Origin: Candidatus Nitrotoga sp. SPKER
GTDB taxonomy: Bacteria; Pseudomonadota; Gammaproteobacteria; Burkholderiales; Gallionellaceae
Reading direction: 5' to 3'
DNA length: 64,000 nt
Assembly: GCA_003402285.1 (NCBI GenBank)
Contig: QFXG01000024.1
Span: forward strand, 143,725-207,724
Below are positions 59,997 through 64,000 of this stretch, one piece after another (the first letter of the stretch is position 1; each line of letters begins with the position of its first letter). The notes under the pieces were generated by a model. The model searched no databases, had not been told where the DNA came from, and worked only from the letters and a program-made list of their open reading frames with translations. The translations under genes were made by a program, and so were the position numbers.

Positions 59997-61823
59997 ATGC
60001 TTAACTGGCAGGACGGACAGCCTTTTTCCCGCCGTTTCAACGATGTCTATTTTTCAAACGATTCCGGTCCTGAAGAAAAACGCCATGTTTTTCTTCAGGG
60101 CAATCGGCTGTCCGAACGTTTTGCATCTTTATCAAGCGGGGAATGTTTTGCCATCGGCGAGACAGGGTTCGGCACAGGGCTGAATTTTTTATGCGCTTGG
60201 CAACTGTTCGATGAGGTCGCGCCATCTAGTAGCAGTCTTGATTTTTTCAGTGTCGAAAAATACCCGCTTGATGAAAAAGAGCTGGCCGATGTTTTAGCAC
60301 TGTGGCCTATGTTGCAACAGTATGCGGATGAACTCCTTGATCGGTGGCACCGCCGCGTACCCGGCTGGAATCGATGGAATTTTGCGGGTGGAAAAATACG
60401 CCTTACGCTGGTGATAGGTGATGTAGTCGAGACGGTACCTGAAATTTGTGGTGGCATCAGTGCATGGTTTCTGGATGGTTTTTCACCGGCACGTAATCCT
60501 GAAATGTGGACGCAGCCGGTGTTCGAGAGCATCGTGAAAGTCTCTCAGCCGGGTGCCTCATTTGCTACTTATACTTGTGCCGGTGGGGTACGGCGTGGTT
60601 TGCAACAAGCAGGATTTCAAGTCAGCAAATCTTCAGGCTTCGGACGCAAACGCGCAATGCTGCAAGGTCATTTGCCCGGTTCGCCGCCAGTGCGAACTAC
60701 GGTAACAACAGCCATCGTAATCGGCGGTGGTGTGGCCGGTTGTGCGGTTGCTTCAGCGTTGGCGATGCGCGGAGTCTCCGTTACTTTGATCGAAAGCGCA
60801 CCTGTATTGGCTGCGGCAGCATCCGGCAATCCCCGCGGAATATTGCATATTCGATTAAGCGCAGGCATAGATCCATTGCAACGCTTTTTGCTGGCCTGCT
60901 ATGGGTATGCGCTTGCCTTGCTGGATGAAAAACTTCACATGGATGGCATCGCCCGTGCGGAATGTGGAGAGCTGCAACTGGCGTTTTCTGCGCGCGAAGC
61001 AAAACGGATCGACCGGCTGGCGGCACTTGATTGGCCAAAGCATCTACTACGCCGCGTGGACGCGGCTGAAGCATCCAAGCTGGCGGGTATCGAGTTGGCA
61101 CATGGCGGTCTGTGGTTTCCCGCCGGTGGCTGGGTGGTTCCGCCACAGATGTGCGCAGCCTTGGCAGCAAGCCCAGCCATCGTGCAGCGTACCGGTTGTC
61201 ATGCGGAATCCTGGACAGCGGTGGAGACCGGCTGGAGAGTGGAGGGTAAAGACGAGCACCAACAGACATGGTCTTATGAGGCTGAGATCGTGGTGGTTTG
61301 TACCGGTTATCAAGTGAAATCATTTGCGCTTTTGTCACATTTACCGCTGATACCAGTGCGAGGGCAAATCACTATGCTGCCTGCTACACAACATAGCAAA
61401 AAGCTACGGACGATTGTATCTGCCAATGGCTATCTTGCTCCATCAGCCGGAGAGCTGCACGTGCTGGGAGCAACAAACGATTTCAATGATGAGGCAGTGG
61501 ACTTGCGGACATCCGATCATGCAGAGAATTTGTCCAAACTGGCAGACATATCCCCGGCACTAGCCAAATCGATGGATATTGATTCATTGGATGTTGAGCT
61601 TCTGGATGGTCGTGCATCAGTGCGAGCTTCTGTTCCTGGGGCTATGCCGTTAGTGGGAGAATTATTGCCGGGGTTATATGCCAGCCTGGGTCATGGCACG
61701 CGAGGTTTGATAACTGCCGGGCTTTCCGGTGAACTAATTGCGGCGATGGCGTGTGGACAATTGTTGCCTCTGCCACTGACAGTAGTGAATGCATTGGCTC
61801 CAGCGCCGGGTCTTGTAGAGTAG
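59997..61823 (+). CDS. mnmC: tRNA mnm5s2U34 biosynthesis bifunctional protein MnmC
   Basis: A 608-residue fusion enzyme (614 if the TTG at 59979 is used). Residues 1-230 are the methyltransferase (FNDVYFSNDSGPEE, GETGFGTGLNFL, AWFLDGFSPARNPEMW) and 245-605 the FAD oxidoreductase (AIVIGGGVAGCAVASALA, AAAASGNPRGIL, SLGHGTRGLITAGL). It removes the carboxymethyl group from cmnm5U34 and then methylates to mnm5U in wobble uridines of several tRNAs. No clear ribosome site decides the start. Confidence 0.94.
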   Translation: MLNWQDGQPFSRRFNDVYFSNDSGPEEKRHVFLQGNRLSERFASLSSGECFAIGETGFGTGLNFLCAWQLFDEVAPSSSSLDFFSVEKYPLDEKELADVLALWPMLQQYADELLDRWHRRVPGWNRWNFAGGKIRLTLVIGDVVETVPEICGGISAWFLDGFSPARNPEMWTQPVFESIVKVSQPGASFATYTCAGGVRRGLQQAGFQVSKSSGFGRKRAMLQGHLPGSPPVRTTVTTAIVIGGGVAGCAVASALAMRGVSVTLIESAPVLAAAASGNPRGILHIRLSAGIDPLQRFLLACYGYALALLDEKLHMDGIARAECGELQLAFSAREAKRIDRLAALDWPKHLLRRVDAAEASKLAGIELAHGGLWFPAGGWVVPPQMCAALAASPAIVQRTGCHAESWTAVETGWRVEGKDEHQQTWSYEAEIVVVCTGYQVKSFALLSHLPLIPVRGQITMLPATQHSKKLRTIVSANGYLAPSAGELHVLGATNDFNDEAVDLRTSDHAENLSKLADISPALAKSMDIDSLDVELLDGRASVRASVPGAMPLVGELLPGLYASLGHGTRGLITAGLSGELIAAMACGQLLPLPLTVVNALAPAPGLVE

Positions 61824-62014
61824 GCAAGCGACTGTGCCAGGCCGAAAAATAATTTTCAGCGCACAAAGTAAGACAAGGTGAGTTGGGATTATGATGCGAA
61901 GCGCTATAAATAATTCGTGTCTGGTCGCTTTGATTTTATGACTCTAGGCTTATGATTGAGCACGAGCCTTCATGCTTAATCATCTTTGTTTAACCAAACA
62001 CAAGTCCTATACAA

Positions 62015-62824
62015 ATGCGGGAAATAATTAAGAAACTATTCAAGCAGCTCATTGAAATTTTCGTTACAGTTTCAGGGTTCACTATTGCCAAAATGCGCAA
62101 TTCTAAACAGCGCTATTGGGCAGCACTCCTTTGGGTCAAATGGTTTTTTCCTTTTGCCATCTTTGTTGATCGCTGGGTTTTTGGTCGACCCCAAAAATCA
62201 CTCCTCAGTAAAACAGCGCTCTTAAAATTTATTCTTTCTGCCATAACTCGCTACGCTTATATCAACATCCCCCTCCGTAGTTCTAGTGAACAAACGCTTT
62301 TGGAATACCATCGTAAATACGGTGGGTTCATACTATGTAGTGCTCATTTTGGTTTAACCATGGCTGTATTTGGTTTTCTAGAAAAACACGGATTACCAGT
62401 TGTGAGTATCTCTAATGGTGGTGCCAGAAAAAAGGCTTATGGTTGGAATTGGGGCTGCACTGAGCCGCTACGCCTAATTAAACCTGATGCAAAATCACTC
62501 ATCAAAGTCCACAAAGCACTCGCCAAAAATGAAATTGTTCTGGTTTATTGCGACCATGCACCAAATGACAATTTTCAAAATGACTTTCTGTTCCTATCCC
62601 CTAATATTTTTGAATATACGTACAAAGCAACCATTCCTCTGCTTTTTTTAGGAGCAGCATTGGCATATGACGAAATTATTGAAATCGAATTTGTCGAAGC
62701 ATCGCATCCCATCCCTTCAACGGTAGAAGAATTGGCCGTGGTGATGGAGGAATTTCGCTGTTTCGTGGCACAGCGCATGGAAAAAAGCATCAGCTTCAAA
62801 AGAAAATCACCATTGTTGGTGTGA
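62015..62824 (+). CDS. LpxL/HtrB-type acyltransferase-like protein lacking the catalytic acid
   Basis: A 269-residue protein resembling the lysophospholipid/lipid A late acyltransferase family: an N-terminal amphipathic or membrane segment, then GGFILCSAHFGLTMAVFGF at the position of the H-x4-D/E active site, and EIVLVYCDHAPNDNFQNDF at the later conserved block. The acid of H-x4-D/E is replaced by Met, so it may be inactive, differently active, or only distantly related. The gene is AT-rich compared with mnmC and looks like accessory DNA. Confidence 0.6.
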   Translation: MREIIKKLFKQLIEIFVTVSGFTIAKMRNSKQRYWAALLWVKWFFPFAIFVDRWVFGRPQKSLLSKTALLKFILSAITRYAYINIPLRSSSEQTLLEYHRKYGGFILCSAHFGLTMAVFGFLEKHGLPVVSISNGGARKKAYGWNWGCTEPLRLIKPDAKSLIKVHKALAKNEIVLVYCDHAPNDNFQNDFLFLSPNIFEYTYKATIPLLFLGAALAYDEIIEIEFVEASHPIPSTVEELAVVMEEFRCFVAQRMEKSISFKRKSPLLV

Positions 62825-63192
62825 TTATTGCGGGCACTACAGCTTTATGGCTTATTCCCATCATTGATAAAGTATGAGTCCCGTTGATCGTTAAATTGAC
62901 GAGCGATTTTCTTGATACTTTCGCCTGTTCAGTATTTCTAGCAATTATTGATTTGAAACTTGCCGATACAAAAATAATACAACTGCCTATGTATGATTTT
63001 GAATTGAGGCCGAAGCATTTTCTTCCATCGACAAATGAGTTAAAAAGGAGCACCCATTTGAGTTGGGTGATGCTTGTCCTGAAAGAAAATGTAGGGTTTA
63101 ATCTAGCTCATGTAAGTCTACTCGGTGCGAATGATGGAATGTTTTACACGCAACTATCATTTACCTAATCAAGTAATTTTAGAGGTTTAATC
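62825..63192. other. AT-rich stretch without a convincing gene
   Basis: A TTG-start frame (62884-63168, 94 residues) is present but has no ribosome site, domain or recognisable motif. I see no attC-like site or terminator. It may be decayed DNA between accessory genes. Confidence 0.35.
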
Positions 63193-63354
63193 GTGACGTT
63201 TTTATCGGAAATATTAGGGAGTACTATATTTGTACCTCAAGTAAAAACAAAGCATTGCAAGACGAATGCCAGTTTATACACCTGGGAGGTATCGTTGCCG
63301 GTATTTTTTAGGGTGCTTAATTTACGTTATGTTCTTAAAGTGATCCATCGATGA
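63193..63354 (+). CDS. 53-residue ORF coupled to the M41-like gene
   Basis: A GTG at 63193 follows AGAGG by seven bases, a good ribosome site. The 53-residue frame starts MTFLSEILGSTIF and is basic and hydrophobic at the end. Its TGA overlaps the ATG of the next gene (ATGA), and that gene has no ribosome site of its own, so translation of the two may be coupled. No family is recognised. Confidence 0.35.
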   Translation: MTFLSEILGSTIFVPQVKTKHCKTNASLYTWEVSLPVFFRVLNLRYVLKVIHR

Positions 63355-63836
63355 AAATAGAGCTAAACAGCCGAGAATACGAATGCTGGCATGAGGCCGG
63401 CCACGCATTGGTTTGTATGACTCTTGGCGGTAGCGTCGAGTTCATTGAATTTGTAGATGATCCAGCATGCCAAGGCAAGGCTCGTACAAGGTGTGAAGTT
63501 ACACTAAATATTAGAAAGCATGTCGCGTGCGGAGGATTTGCTGCTGAGTATTACCTTTACAAATCAGGAAGATTGGAAGCCACTGAAAAGCAATTCGTTT
63601 CAACCGCTCTAGTAAACGCTTTTTTGGATAAGCAAAGTTTTTTTGGTGGCAACTTTGAGCAGGTAGATGGGTGCTGGCCCGCTCAAATGGATATTCAATT
63701 CAGAGATTTTGCCATCTGTACAGTTGCCCCTATTGTCGCGGGAAACGCTGTGGCATTAGAAAAAATAGCCAAAGTTCTAAATGAAAATGGCCGCATTGAT
63801 AAAGTCAAAATAAACCAGATACTGAGCGGAACATAA
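63351..63836 (+). CDS. Small standalone M41/FtsH-like zinc peptidase domain protein
   Basis: A 161-residue protein with CWHEAGHALVCMTLGG near the N terminus, an HExxH zinc motif as in the FtsH (M41) peptidase domain, and GGFAAEYYLY further on, comparable to the GGRAAEE helix of FtsH. No AAA+ domain or membrane helix is present. The end (IAKVLNENGRIDKVKINQIL) resembles the C-terminal helix of FtsH-type peptidases. Its stop codon lies inside an attC-like element, so it is probably an integron cassette gene. Activity and role unknown. Confidence 0.7.
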   Translation: MKIELNSREYECWHEAGHALVCMTLGGSVEFIEFVDDPACQGKARTRCEVTLNIRKHVACGGFAAEYYLYKSGRLEATEKQFVSTALVNAFLDKQSFFGGNFEQVDGCWPAQMDIQFRDFAICTVAPIVAGNAVALEKIAKVLNENGRIDKVKINQILSGT

Positions 63837-63880
63837 CAAGTCGTTCAAGGCCGACGCCTTCGGCGCGGCCTTAACTCCAA
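63830..63880 (+). other. Integron attC-like recombination site
   Basis: Directly at the stop of the M41-like gene is ACATAACAAGTCGTTCAAGG, then a hairpin AAGGCCG (63847-63853), bulged A, CGCC (63855-63858), loop TTC, GGCG (63862-63865), CGGCCTT (63866-63872), then AACTCCAA. This order (AAC, TTCAAG, stem with one extrahelical base, CTTAACTC) is that of integron 59-base elements such as the aadA attC. The outer right box, expected as GTTRRRY, reads CTACAAG, so the site is probably degenerate. From 63881 to the window end nothing is recognised. Confidence 0.65.
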
Positions 63881-64000
63881 CTACAAGGGCTTCCCCAATT
63901 TAGCAAGCGGTTCTGATTTTCTATCTCATTGTCATTCTCCGCTCCGTTTCGTGTCGCGCTGCTTGCATCGTGCGAGAAGGTGAAGGACTGCTAAACTACA

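Noticed and set aside
60781..61338. 185-codon minus-strand frame
   Set aside because: Antisense to the FAD domain of mnmC; arises from the codon bias of the real gene.
62884..63168. TTG-start frame of 94 codons
   Set aside because: No ribosome site, weak start codon and no recognisable features.

Overview
The window looks like a chromosomal segment of a betaproteobacterium of the Nitrosomonadales type, possibly Gallionellaceae-like. This is inferred from gene content and order: the PEP-CTERM regulators prsT/prsK/prsR, ubiG-gph divergent from a gyrA-serC-serA-pheA-hisC-DAHP synthase-tyrA operon, a three-gene pnt transhydrogenase and many c-di-GMP/sensor proteins. Genes are dense, many start/stop codons overlap (ATGA), and I see no rRNA, tRNA, CRISPR array, prophage or intact insertion sequence.

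Layout: 1-406 is the 5' part of a methyltransferase cut by the window edge. 755-10100 is an exopolysaccharide/PEP-CTERM region (prsT, tviB-like dehydrogenase, then divergently a sugar-phosphate transferase, prsK, prsR). 10496-16605 is an arn-type operon for 4-amino-4-deoxy-arabinose transfer to lipid A, preceded by a tiny coupled ORF. 16712-25424 (minus strand) holds an extradiol dioxygenase and a sensory cluster: PstS-like periplasmic protein, outer-membrane porin, hybrid histidine kinase, diguanylate cyclase and a single-domain response regulator. 25940-30415 has cstA with its ybdD-like partner, malate dehydrogenase and a methyltransferase. 31147-34722 is a large CHASE/PAS/GGDEF/EAL protein.

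34949-41944 is a redox block on the minus strand: a large fused GltD-like/PyrK-like iron-sulfur flavoprotein followed by pntAa-pntAb-pntB. Near-identical terminator-like hairpins sit in front of the flavoprotein gene and of pntAa, and a related 18-bp hairpin ends the block. 42075-46722 carries mutL-miaA (overlapping), an HDOD protein and an SH3-type lipoprotein. 46723-48671 is a decayed-looking stretch with an acyltransferase interrupted by one in-frame TGA. 48819-59449 is housekeeping: gph, ubiG, gyrA and the serine/aromatic amino acid operon. The usual aroA-cmk-rpsA continuation is absent after tyrA; instead come a DUF3892 gene, mnmC and an AT-rich accessory tail (62015-64000).

The tail ends with a small M41/FtsH-like zinc-peptidase gene whose stop codon lies in an integron attC-like hairpin, so the right edge may touch an integron cassette. 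The most interesting candidates are this cassette, the flavoprotein/transhydrogenase block with its repeated leader hairpins, and the periplasmic-protein/porin/hybrid-kinase module. All functions are assigned by reading motifs; no database search was run.
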